A program made the translations under genes and the position numbers. Shown one piece after another: positions 16,473-23,557 of a stretch of DNA of 64,000 bases. Source of the stretch: a virus. Within the stretch, counting starts at the first letter, position 1. The number at the start of each line of letters is the position of its first letter. The stretch spans positions 1 to 64,000 of the IMG/VR virus record IMGVR_UViG_3300033149_002333, one strand, 5' to 3'. The notes under the pieces are model-generated. The model had not been told where the DNA came from and did no database searches. It saw only the letters and a list, made by a program, of their open reading frames with translations.

Positions 16473-18437
16473 ATGCGGAAAGTTATTGCAGTAGTATTGG
16501 CTTGTGTGCTGCTATTTGCTGGGCAGGCGCTTGGCCGGACGGTTTATTTGAGTCTAAGCGACGAAGATAGCCCGGCTTTTGCGGGGTTGGATCTGACTGG
16601 ACTCACGGATGACTACGTGCCTTACGTTGGGGCTGATGGGTTGGCTGATAGTCCTATATCCACGGACGGGTCGGATGTAGCAATCAACTCGTTGACTGCT
16701 AGTCGATTAGTGGCGTCCGACGGCAGCAAGAACCTCACCAGCACTATCACAGAGGCTAACCTTGAAGCCTCTGTGTCCGATATGGCAAACATCATTCAGG
16801 CTGCTGAGATTGATACGTCTGCTAAGTTAGCGGGCATAGTTGGTGATGAAACTGGCAGTGGGGCGCTGGTTTTCGGAACGTCTCCAACGCTTTCTGATTT
16901 GGACTTGAGTGACATCACCGACGGCTACGTCCCCTACGTCACAGCCGGGGGAATGGCTGATAGTCCGATTTATACGGATGGGACGAATGTGGGGATTGGG
17001 ACGACAGGTTTAGGGGGAAAACTGACGATATCGAGTGATGCTTCGTCGCTGAATCAATTCATTAGATTGGAAAATACGGAATCTGGACACGAGAGAAACT
17101 GGATGCTAGGGATTTTGAATGCGAGTTCTGGGGCATTTCGCATTTATGATTTGACAGCAGATACCACTAGATTTTTGATAGACAGCTCTGGCAAAGTCGG
17201 CATCGGAACGACGAGTCCAGACGCAAATTTAGAGGTTGAGGAATCGGCAGCAAGTGAAGGACGTACACTGTTAGAGATAGATGGAGATATAAACAGCGGT
17301 GCGGCAGTTACAAATATTTATGGTGTCAAAGTCGTAACCAGTGTGTCTGACTATGCTGGGGGTACTGACGTCACCAACATGTATGGAGTGTATGTTGATG
17401 ATTCATCGAGCGGTGCCGGTACTACTCTAGGCAATTATTGGGGCATATATGTCCCTGCGGCTGGTACAAGAGTAGGGAATGCTTACGGGGCATATTTTGC
17501 GGACAATGTCGGCATCAATACTAACACGCCCGCAACCAAGTTAGCAGTCAACGGCCTCACCAGCACCTCCAGCTACAATCTCGTCCGCGTAGATACTGCC
17601 GACGGAGACTTCTACTACGACTCCTCCAGCGAACGCAACAAAGAAAATATCCTGGAGTATAGCCCGAGCTTAACCAAGGTGCTAGCCCTCACCCCAGTAG
17701 CCTACACTGATAGCACCTCCGGCCAGCAAGAAATCGGCTTAGTAGCTGAAGACCTGAATGAAATCGACCTAAACGACCTTGTGATTTACAACTCGGAAGG
17801 TGAACCTGACGGCATTAAATACGAACGGTTGAATCTTTTCCTGCTTCAAGCCCTTCGGGAGATGTTGTGGGCTTCACTAGATACTACGCGCAAACAAGCC
17901 ATCAGAAACCAAGTTCGCAAACAATGGCTTCGCCAATGGCGACGAGACAACGCTACCGAAACCGAGATCACTGAAGCGCAGGCCTACGAGGAAACTGGCG
18001 AAACCGAGGAACAAGAAGCATGGGAAGTTCTTCCACGTGAACAATGGGCTGAGGCGATCGAAGACCGAATCGTGGAAGTCGAAGACCGCGAAAACATCAC
18101 AGGCTACGAAGTTGAAACAACCATAGCTGAAGATGGGACGGTAACGGAAACACAGAAACCGATCTACGGAAAGAAACAGGTCATTCGAGGCAAAAAGCTA
18201 AAAGGAGGCTATCGACGCATTAAGGGTCGCAAAGCCGCCGACGGCACTTGGATCGAACGTCCGCGCATTGAAAAGCGCGTTACCACCCAAGTACCCAAGA
18301 AGCGCATAAAACAACGCGTAATTGAGCGCGACGGAAAATTCTACCTCCGCACTCTTCCAACCCTAGAAGAAGCTCAAGCGGCCCTTCAAGCTGCCGGAGA
18401 GGCTTGGAAACCTCAGTGGCTTGCCAACTTGAACTAG
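16473..18437 (+). CDS. tail fibre with Sec-type signal peptide and S74 intramolecular chaperone domain
   Basis: A 654-residue protein. The start at 16473 follows an AGGAGA site. Residues 1-21 (MRKVIAVVLACVLLFAGQALG) form a classic n-h-c signal peptide, odd for a virion fibre. Two repeats follow: T-D-D-Y-V-P-Y-V ... D-S-P-I-S-T-D-G and T-D-G-Y-V-P-Y-V ... D-S-P-I-Y-T-D-G. Fibre shaft motifs GIGTT come next. The S74 endosialidase-chaperone domain is at about 385-465, with the self-cleavage signature SERNKENI, then IGLVAEDLNE, and IKYERLNLFLLQALREM. Unusually, about 185 charged residues follow the S74 domain. S74 domains trimerise the fibre and cut themselves off before the Ser. Confidence 0.8.
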   Translation: MRKVIAVVLACVLLFAGQALGRTVYLSLSDEDSPAFAGLDLTGLTDDYVPYVGADGLADSPISTDGSDVAINSLTASRLVASDGSKNLTSTITEANLEASVSDMANIIQAAEIDTSAKLAGIVGDETGSGALVFGTSPTLSDLDLSDITDGYVPYVTAGGMADSPIYTDGTNVGIGTTGLGGKLTISSDASSLNQFIRLENTESGHERNWMLGILNASSGAFRIYDLTADTTRFLIDSSGKVGIGTTSPDANLEVEESAASEGRTLLEIDGDINSGAAVTNIYGVKVVTSVSDYAGGTDVTNMYGVYVDDSSSGAGTTLGNYWGIYVPAAGTRVGNAYGAYFADNVGINTNTPATKLAVNGLTSTSSYNLVRVDTADGDFYYDSSSERNKENILEYSPSLTKVLALTPVAYTDSTSGQQEIGLVAEDLNEIDLNDLVIYNSEGEPDGIKYERLNLFLLQALREMLWASLDTTRKQAIRNQVRKQWLRQWRRDNATETEITEAQAYEETGETEEQEAWEVLPREQWAEAIEDRIVEVEDRENITGYEVETTIAEDGTVTETQKPIYGKKQVIRGKKLKGGYRRIKGRKAADGTWIERPRIEKRVTTQVPKKRIKQRVIERDGKFYLRTLPTLEEAQAALQAAGEAWKPQWLANLN

Positions 18438-18452
18438 AAAGGAGAACCAAAG

Positions 18453-18749
18453 ATGTGGACGATAACTTGGCTAGTCATAACCTACATAGCGGTTCCGTAC
18501 CCAATTACTCCCCCAGAACCCGATGAGTTCGGAAGACCTATTAGCACTTTCAACGCTGTCCCTGCGGTAGCTTGTTATAAACGTATTGAAAAGCCGATGG
18601 AGAAGACCTTTGAGACTGAGGAAGAAGCCAGTGCTTTTCTGCAACGCTTACAGAAGGCCATTGAAGAACAGTCAACTCCCGTAGTAATCCCCGGTGCGAA
18701 TTATCTTGAGAACCCGGAGAAGAGTTTTAAGTCCTCAGAACGGCATTAA
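18453..18749 (+). CDS. 98-residue hypothetical protein
   Basis: A good AAAGGAG site precedes the ATG. The N-terminus is mildly hydrophobic (MWTITWLVITYIAVPYP) and then Pro-rich, with helix-forming KTFETEEEASAFLQRLQKA behind it. The first 17 residues may be a signal anchor. No family recognised; it opens the envelope cassette 18.45-21.46 kb. Confidence 0.65.
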   Translation: MWTITWLVITYIAVPYPITPPEPDEFGRPISTFNAVPAVACYKRIEKPMEKTFETEEEASAFLQRLQKAIEEQSTPVVIPGANYLENPEKSFKSSERH

Positions 18750-18777
18750 ACCACTTACTTCAACCAAGGATACTACA

Positions 18778-19077
18778 TTGATCAATACCGAACTAATCGC
18801 TGGAGGAGTTGCCATCATTGGAGGAGCGGGCGTAGTTTTACACCGCCTAGGTCTTATCACATTCGGCAAAAACAACAAACCCCGCACCGGAATCTGCCCC
18901 GACTCTAGCTGCCAAGCTAACGTACAAACCGCAGTTCGTCACATGGGCGAGTTCTCATATATGATCTCCGACGTGCGCAAGCAACAGGAAAAACTCGAAG
19001 ACAAAATGGACAAAGTCCTCGAAGACGTTGCTTATATGCGAGGAAAGTTTGATAAGTTATCTGAAAATTCTTCATAA
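18778..19077 (+). CDS. small membrane protein with coiled coil
   Basis: A 99-residue protein from a TTG start with AAGGA 7 bases before; a longer ATG frame at 18694 would overlap the upstream gene. One glycine-rich membrane segment (LIAGGVAIIGGAGVVLHRLG) is followed by a Cys pair (CPDSSC) and a coiled coil (SDVRKQQEKLEDKMDKVLED). The one-TM plus coiled-coil layout resembles XhlA-like or holin-accessory proteins, so a lysis role is possible. Confidence 0.6.
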   Translation: MINTELIAGGVAIIGGAGVVLHRLGLITFGKNNKPRTGICPDSSCQANVQTAVRHMGEFSYMISDVRKQQEKLEDKMDKVLEDVAYMRGKFDKLSENSS

Positions 19078-19107
19078 GTGTTCACCCAAACCTCGGAGGT
19101 GCCTACA

Positions 19108-19518
19108 ATGCGCTGGCTTATTATACTCCTACTAGCAGGATGTGTAACCACAACCCAAGCTATCCGTCAAACCGAGGAAGAGTTCAAACCTGCAATCTAT
19201 CAATGTGAAGGCAGATGGTATGATATAGTTGTTCCAACTTGCCTGCCGGATAACTTAGCCAACGGAACCCCGGTTATGCCCCCGGATGAGGACCAACTAT
19301 ACCTCATACGCTACACTGTTCCTGGCGACGAACCAGCTCTTATAGTCTTCGATTGGACCCCAGGCGTTTGCGGACCCGAATATATAATCGCAGCCACTTG
19401 CGGGGGCCAAGCCTGGACGCACGGAGACGGCACTTGGCGGCCAGTTGAACGCGAAGCTATCGGTCCTTATCTGCGCGACTATCGCGGCGACGAAGCCGAG
19501 GGAGACTTTCGATTATGA
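19108..19518 (+). CDS. putative lipoprotein
   Basis: A 136-residue protein. The start at 19108 follows GGAGG; a GTG frame at 19078 is less likely. The lipobox L-L-A-G-C with Cys 12 follows a short hydrophobic stretch (MRWLIILLLAG), as for signal peptidase II processing and lipid anchoring. The mature part (RQTEEEFKPAIYQCEGRWYD ... TCLPDN ... CGPEYI ... TCGGQ) has five further Cys, suggesting disulphides and an extra-cytoplasmic location. It overlaps the ExbB-like gene by 4 bases, so it is co-translated. It could tie the ExbB/ExbD-like unit to the outer membrane or act as an o-spanin. Confidence 0.75.
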   Translation: MRWLIILLLAGCVTTTQAIRQTEEEFKPAIYQCEGRWYDIVVPTCLPDNLANGTPVMPPDEDQLYLIRYTVPGDEPALIVFDWTPGVCGPEYIIAATCGGQAWTHGDGTWRPVEREAIGPYLRDYRGDEAEGDFRL

Positions 19519-19958
19519 ATCGACTGCTTAGATGGTGGTTGATGTTCTGCCTCATACTCCTAGCTTCTGCTGGGTTGGCAGTGATGAGATTCGATCAGCA
19601 GTTGCTTCGAGCTGACGTAACTAGGTTGAGTTTCTTTATTTATGGCTTGTTCATGTTTGCCAACCTGCGCTTGTATTACGGCTTGCGAACTAATCGCTTT
19701 GCGAGCGCGGTTTCTTCTGCTTGGCTGGTCGTCAGAATCTCCCCGATTTTTGGGATGATCGGCACGGTCATAGGCTTCATCATCATGCTCCTGGGAGCGT
19801 TCACTGATTTGGACGTATCCAACACCGCCAGCATGAAGCAGGCCCTAACCACTATGGCCATCGGCATGGGTTCGGCTTTATGGACAACTCTAACTGGCTT
19901 AATTTGCAGCGTTGCTCTGCGTATCGAACTTTTCCTACTCGGAGTTGATGATGCGTAA
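19515..19958 (+). CDS. MotA/TolQ/ExbB-like channel protein
   Basis: A 147-residue integral membrane protein with hydrophobic segments at about 7-25, 38-56, 78-97 and 110-142. Residues 75-97 (RISPIFGMIGTVIGFIIMLLG) match the G-L-[IL]-G-T-V-x-G core of the family. Residues 107-132 (MKQALTTMAIGMGSALWTT, then LTGLI) match the A-L-x-T-T-A-x-G block, including the Thr residues that line the ion path. The cytoplasmic loop is much shorter than in ExbB, TolQ or MotA (about 230-290 residues), so it is a minimal version. It is coupled by overlap to an ExbD/TolR-like gene. Together they would form a proton-motive-force-driven complex in the host inner membrane. Confidence 0.8.
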   Translation: MNRLLRWWLMFCLILLASAGLAVMRFDQQLLRADVTRLSFFIYGLFMFANLRLYYGLRTNRFASAVSSAWLVVRISPIFGMIGTVIGFIIMLLGAFTDLDVSNTASMKQALTTMAIGMGSALWTTLTGLICSVALRIELFLLGVDDA

Positions 19959-20574
19959 CAACACCGCGTTTTTGGATTTGATGCTTAATTTGTGCTTGGG
20001 TATATTCACCCTATTTGCTATAGCGTTTTTCTCGATTCAAGTCGAGCAGAGCAAAGCTGATGTGAAACTCAAAGCCGAATTTGTCATCGTCGCTACCTGG
20101 CCCAAGGAACTGACTAGCGACGTCGATCTCTGGGTGGCTGATCCGGCTGGCAATACGATGTATTATGGCAACAAAGAATCAGGAATGATGCACCTCGACA
20201 GGGACGATCTGGGAAACGTAAACGATGTCATAACCCTCCCTTCCGGGCAGAAAATTGAATGTTCCACAAATCAGGAAGTAGCTACAATCCGCGGCATAAT
20301 TCCTGGGGAGTGGATTGTAAACGTTCACCTGTTCCGCTGGGACGGACGAGACCCTATTCCGGTGACGGTGCGCATAGACGACCTGAATCCGAAGGTGACT
20401 AGAGTGGCCGAAAAGACTGTCAACTTGCTCAACTACGGCCATGAGATAACCATAACTAGAATGTTGGTTAGTGCCTCCGGGGATGTTTTAAGCCTCGACC
20501 CAACCCCCAAAGAACTTTGTAGAATGCAATGGTTAAACCGCAACACTAGCTCAACTGGAGACCACGGAATATGA
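19951..20574 (+). CDS. ExbD/TolR/MotB-like protein with beta-sandwich periplasmic domain
   Basis: A 207-residue protein starting inside the end of the ExbB-like gene; GGAG is 6 bases before. One N-terminal membrane helix (residues 7-30) begins FLDLMLNL, closely matching ExbD's FIDVMLVL around its essential proton-carrying Asp; here that residue is Asp 9. The periplasmic part (about 40-170) differs from ExbD or TolR. It has T-W-P-K-E-L-T-S-D-V-D-L-W-V-A-D-P-A-G then H-L-D-R-D-D-L-G-N, a D-x-D-L-x-V-x-D-P-x-G / D-x-D-x-G pattern like the DUF2135 or calcium-binding sandwich family. A swapped output domain suggests a new target for the motor. Confidence 0.8.
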   Translation: MRNNTAFLDLMLNLCLGIFTLFAIAFFSIQVEQSKADVKLKAEFVIVATWPKELTSDVDLWVADPAGNTMYYGNKESGMMHLDRDDLGNVNDVITLPSGQKIECSTNQEVATIRGIIPGEWIVNVHLFRWDGRDPIPVTVRIDDLNPKVTRVAEKTVNLLNYGHEITITRMLVSASGDVLSLDPTPKELCRMQWLNRNTSSTGDHGI

Positions 20575-21128
20575 TCGGCGCCGGACATCTAACCTTAGCT
20601 GTCGCGTACACCATGCTAGCTGCAATAACCGGCTGGTTGCTGAGCGGTAGAGCAGTTCGAACCTTTCACCGCGCCCTGCTTATTCCTTTGCTGGTTTGGT
20701 TTGGCTTGGTACTGCTTTACGTACCTAACCACCTTCTAGGCTGGCCAACCAACGAGGAGCCTGTCGAAGAGCTATACATGGTAGGCTATTCCATAGGCAA
20801 ACTTGCAAGCGCCATCTACATTTGGGGTATTCCACTCCAAGGAGACGAAACAGCTAGTTGGTGGGTTCTAGGTTATTCCCCCGAAGACCCACAAGCTCCG
20901 CGAGCTTACAAAATCCCCTATTACAGAGCTTTGCACAAAGCCCTCGAACAGTGGCGACTCGGCAAAAGTCAAAAAGGAATCCCGATTTTGCGGAACGTAG
21001 GCAAAAAACAAAAAAGCAAACGCAAACTAGCCGACACCGGTTCTTCGAAATGGAAAAGCGAACAATACGAATTCTTAGTCCTAAACCCTAGAAACATTCT
21101 ACCACCTAAACAAATACCTCAACCCTGA
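20571..21128 (+). CDS. membrane protein of the ExbB/ExbD-like operon
   Basis: A 185-residue protein beginning in the ATGA overlap with the ExbD-like gene. Two hydrophobic segments (about 5-25 and 34-56) and perhaps a third (about 72-90) are followed by a strongly basic cytoplasmic-type tail (KSQKGIPILRNVGKKQKSKR). No family recognised. Operon overlap implies a third component of the same system. Confidence 0.65.
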   Translation: MIGAGHLTLAVAYTMLAAITGWLLSGRAVRTFHRALLIPLLVWFGLVLLYVPNHLLGWPTNEEPVEELYMVGYSIGKLASAIYIWGIPLQGDETASWWVLGYSPEDPQAPRAYKIPYYRALHKALEQWRLGKSQKGIPILRNVGKKQKSKRKLADTGSSKWKSEQYEFLVLNPRNILPPKQIPQP

Positions 21129-21143
21129 CACGGCAGGTTTCTC

Positions 21144-21260
21144 ATGAACCATAAACACTCAACCAAACCACGCGGCCGCGAATTTATAGTGACTGTCCGA
21201 CTAGAGACACTCATTAGCGCACTGCGATGGATAATGAGCAAGTTCAGGAGGACTAAATGA
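21144..21260 (+). CDS. 38-residue basic hypothetical protein
   Basis: Reads MNHKHSTKPRGREFIVTV then RLETLISALRWIMSKFRRTK. It is too short for certainty, but the ATGA overlap with the next gene and the amphipathic basic C-terminal helix support it. It may be membrane-associated. The upstream ribosome site is weak. Confidence 0.5.
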   Translation: MNHKHSTKPRGREFIVTVRLETLISALRWIMSKFRRTK

Positions 21261-21457
21261 AAGCAACAATTATTGCTAAACTTATCGAACTCTTGCTTGG
21301 AATGCTCAGCCCCGAGCTGCTGAAGCGAGCTGTCGATATGATCCTCGACATCTTCGAGGATATGATAGCGGAGACGGAGAATCAACTCGACGACAAAATC
21401 ATCCTGCCAATTCTCGGAATGATCCGCGAAACCTTCAACATTCCGGACGAGGACTAG
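21257..21457 (+). CDS. 66-residue acidic amphipathic protein
   Basis: The N-terminus is hydrophobic (IIAKLIELLLGMLSPELLKRA) and the remainder acidic (DIFEDMIAETENQLDDK), so it could lie along the membrane surface. It closes the envelope cassette. AGGAGG at 21247 lies before the ATG. No family recognised. Confidence 0.65.
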   Translation: MKATIIAKLIELLLGMLSPELLKRAVDMILDIFEDMIAETENQLDDKIILPILGMIRETFNIPDED

Positions 21458-21479
21458 ACCCTAAGCGGAGAAACCTGCC

Positions 21480-22235
21480 GTGCCAAGGCATTTAACAACT
21501 TCGATAGACGATACGATAACTGCAACGCATACCTATGAAGGTGTGTTGATTGCGGTGAACCAGGCTCAGGTTAGCGGAGGGATTGTCGACGGGGTTGTGG
21601 TTGGAGGCACTACTCCGGCTGCTGGATACTTCACCAACTTGGCCGGCGTGACGGTCGGCACTAGCGACCAAACCGTTACGCTTCAATACGGCAACGCAAC
21701 CCTAGATGGTTTTCTCCACGTAGGCACAACCATCAACGTTCCGGTTTCGACTGGAACGACGATTTCTACCGGCGGAGTTACGGCTTCGTATAACGACCTG
21801 ACTGTCCTGGGTTGGGCTGACGTTTCGGGTAGTTTGTATGCTTCCACCAGCCCGACTTCCGCCTCCGGAGTAGGCAACCGCGATTTCAACGACGGGCGTT
21901 ATTATCAAAAGTGGGAATTCGTTCATGAAACTGCTGGTGGAGTATCAGCTTATCAACCAGTTAAGCTCAATAGTCAGGGGGAGTTAGATTCGAGCTTTGT
22001 CGATTCGGCGATTGAGGCGAATGCCCACGTCGATGCGGCCTATCAGCATACTACCTCCACCGGCGCGGATCATTCGTATATTGACCAAGATTTAACCGCC
22101 GGTTCAACCGTCAGTTTCGGGGCGGTTTACTTAGACAACACCAATCCGGCTGCTGCTAACTACGCAACCTCTAGGGCTTACGTGGATTCCTTCAACGCAC
22201 ATGCTTATTTTATAGCTAACGGATTGCCAGTATAG
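21480..22235 (+). CDS. tail fibre protein with shared N-terminal attachment domain
   Basis: A 251-residue protein from a GTG start with GCGGAG upstream. Residues 1-45 (PRHLTTSIDDTITATHTYEG, then NQAQVSGG) are repeated almost exactly at the start of the tailspike at 26461-28113. This shared block is most likely the particle-attachment domain. A G-G-T-T-P-A-A-G-Y-F-T-N-L block follows (fibre linker), then R-D-F-N-D-G-R-Y-Y shaft-like motifs and a short C-terminus. It may be an adaptor fibre. Confidence 0.75.
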   Translation: MPRHLTTSIDDTITATHTYEGVLIAVNQAQVSGGIVDGVVVGGTTPAAGYFTNLAGVTVGTSDQTVTLQYGNATLDGFLHVGTTINVPVSTGTTISTGGVTASYNDLTVLGWADVSGSLYASTSPTSASGVGNRDFNDGRYYQKWEFVHETAGGVSAYQPVKLNSQGELDSSFVDSAIEANAHVDAAYQHTTSTGADHSYIDQDLTAGSTVSFGAVYLDNTNPAAANYATSRAYVDSFNAHAYFIANGLPV

Positions 22236-22244
22236 GACACTTCA

Positions 22245-22577
22245 ATGGGACACGAGTACGGACGTTTAGGCGCGGTTAGACCGGATGCGGGAGATACTGA
22301 ATACGAACTCTACCAAGTCCCCGCGGGCACGTCTGCGGTGGTTAATCTTTCAATATGCAACGTGGCTGATTATAGCATCTCGATCAGGGTTGCCCGTACG
22401 ACCGACAGCCATAGCGCCTACACTTGGGATTGGCTTTTGTATGATACTGAGGTTTCAGCTAACGATGGATATCAGCCATTTACTGGCCTGTCAATGGGAC
22501 CATCTGAAACCCTCAGAGTAAGCTGCAACGTAGCCGACGTGTGCGTCTTTATAGCCGATGGGCTGGAGATTAGCTAG
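22245..22577 (+). CDS. small fibre-associated protein
   Basis: A 110-residue beta protein with Y-Q-V-P-A-G-T-S-A-V-V-N-L-S-I-C-N, a common strand pair in small phage tail proteins next to fibre genes (V-P-A-G-x-x-A-x-V-x-x-I-x-x-x-N). Its role is probably receptor-module or tail assembly. Confidence 0.65.
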   Translation: MGHEYGRLGAVRPDAGDTEYELYQVPAGTSAVVNLSICNVADYSISIRVARTTDSHSAYTWDWLLYDTEVSANDGYQPFTGLSMGPSETLRVSCNVADVCVFIADGLEIS

Positions 22578-22609
22578 TGGGTACATACCGACTAGGAGGT
22601 TGGTTTGCT

Positions 22610-23020
22610 ATGACTATTGATGGGAGGGCAATAAACTCCTCCACTGTTGGAGTTACAACCCCCGCCGAGGGCAGATTTACCACCCTGCGCGGGGCTTATG
22701 TTAGTACGTCGGTGCACTCTGCCGATTACACAATTACTGCATACGACCTGGGCGGATTGATGGTTATGAACGCCCCCAGCATTGCGACGTTCACACTGCC
22801 AGCCGTTGGTGCTAGCGAAGACGGCGCGCATGTTATGATAGCGAACCAGTCTGATAACCAGTTGGGTATTCAAGCCCAAGCCGGGGATTATATAATGGAC
22901 TCCTCTGCCGGGGGGTTTTGCTACAACGCCGGGACGAGTTCGTTCATCGAGCTTGTTTATCACGACGCTTCAAGCGTTTGGCTAATGCGCGGCGGTGCTG
23001 GGACTTGGACGACTGGATAA
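22610..23020 (+). CDS. short tail fibre-like protein
   Basis: The start at 22610 is chosen because AGGAGG lies 10 bases before it; the GTG frame at 22577 lacks a site. 136 residues. It opens with the fibre linker IDGRAINSSTVGVTTPAEGR, then F-T-T-L-R-G, followed by a compact beta domain (H-V-M-I-A-N-Q-S-D-N-Q-L-G-I-Q). A separately encoded fibre tip or accessory fibre is likely. Confidence 0.7.
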   Translation: MTIDGRAINSSTVGVTTPAEGRFTTLRGAYVSTSVHSADYTITAYDLGGLMVMNAPSIATFTLPAVGASEDGAHVMIANQSDNQLGIQAQAGDYIMDSSAGGFCYNAGTSSFIELVYHDASSVWLMRGGAGTWTTG

Positions 23021-23557
23021 ATGGGACAGCGAAGGCTCAAAAACGAGGATCATGACAGGTTAGTAAATCGTGATTCCAAAGGCCAGCATTCGGCTAAAGC
23101 AATACAGTTCAACCCCACCGGGGGAGTGTTTAGTACGGATGTTCAGGCAGCAATTCAGGAGCTTGATAGAAAAAAGTTAGATACCAATTTCGGCAATTTA
23201 GCCAGCGTTGCTTGGGCACTGGCCGCGTTGGGGATTACGGTATGGGAGTCTGAGAGCGATACGATAAGTGGGGGAGCGACTACACTCAACAGCACCGCTT
23301 GGAATGTTACTTACACAATCGACACCGAAGGCGGGGCTGGTTCGGATGATCTGGCTACGATAAACGGCGGAGTGGAGGGGCAGAAAGTTTATATTCAAGC
23401 AGCTAACGACGCCAGAACGGTCGTAGTCAAAGCCGGAACTGGCAATATATATATGCGAACGGATTTTTCCTTGGATAATACGAAGGATAAGCTAGTTTTG
23501 CTAAACATCGGAGGTTCCGAGTGGCATGAGGTTTCGAGGGTTAGTAACGGGAGTTAG
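23021..23557 (+). CDS. fibre-associated structural protein
   Basis: A 178-residue protein. Residues 36-52 (GGVFSTDVQAAIQELDRKK) form the short coiled coil usual in fibre neck regions. A beta-rich C-terminal domain ends in VLLNIGGSEWHEV. Its 3' end overlaps the next gene's start by 32 bases. Structural role inferred from composition and place. Confidence 0.7.
   Translation: MGQRRLKNEDHDRLVNRDSKGQHSAKAIQFNPTGGVFSTDVQAAIQELDRKKLDTNFGNLASVAWALAALGITVWESESDTISGGATTLNSTAWNVTYTIDTEGGAGSDDLATINGGVEGQKVYIQAANDARTVVVKAGTGNIYMRTDFSLDNTKDKLVLLNIGGSEWHEVSRVSNGS

Noticed and set aside
19515-20574. Zorya defence system (ZorA/ZorB)
   Set aside because: The proteins are far smaller than ZorA/ZorB, lack the long ZorA tail and peptidoglycan-binding OmpA domain, and no ZorC-E genes are nearby.
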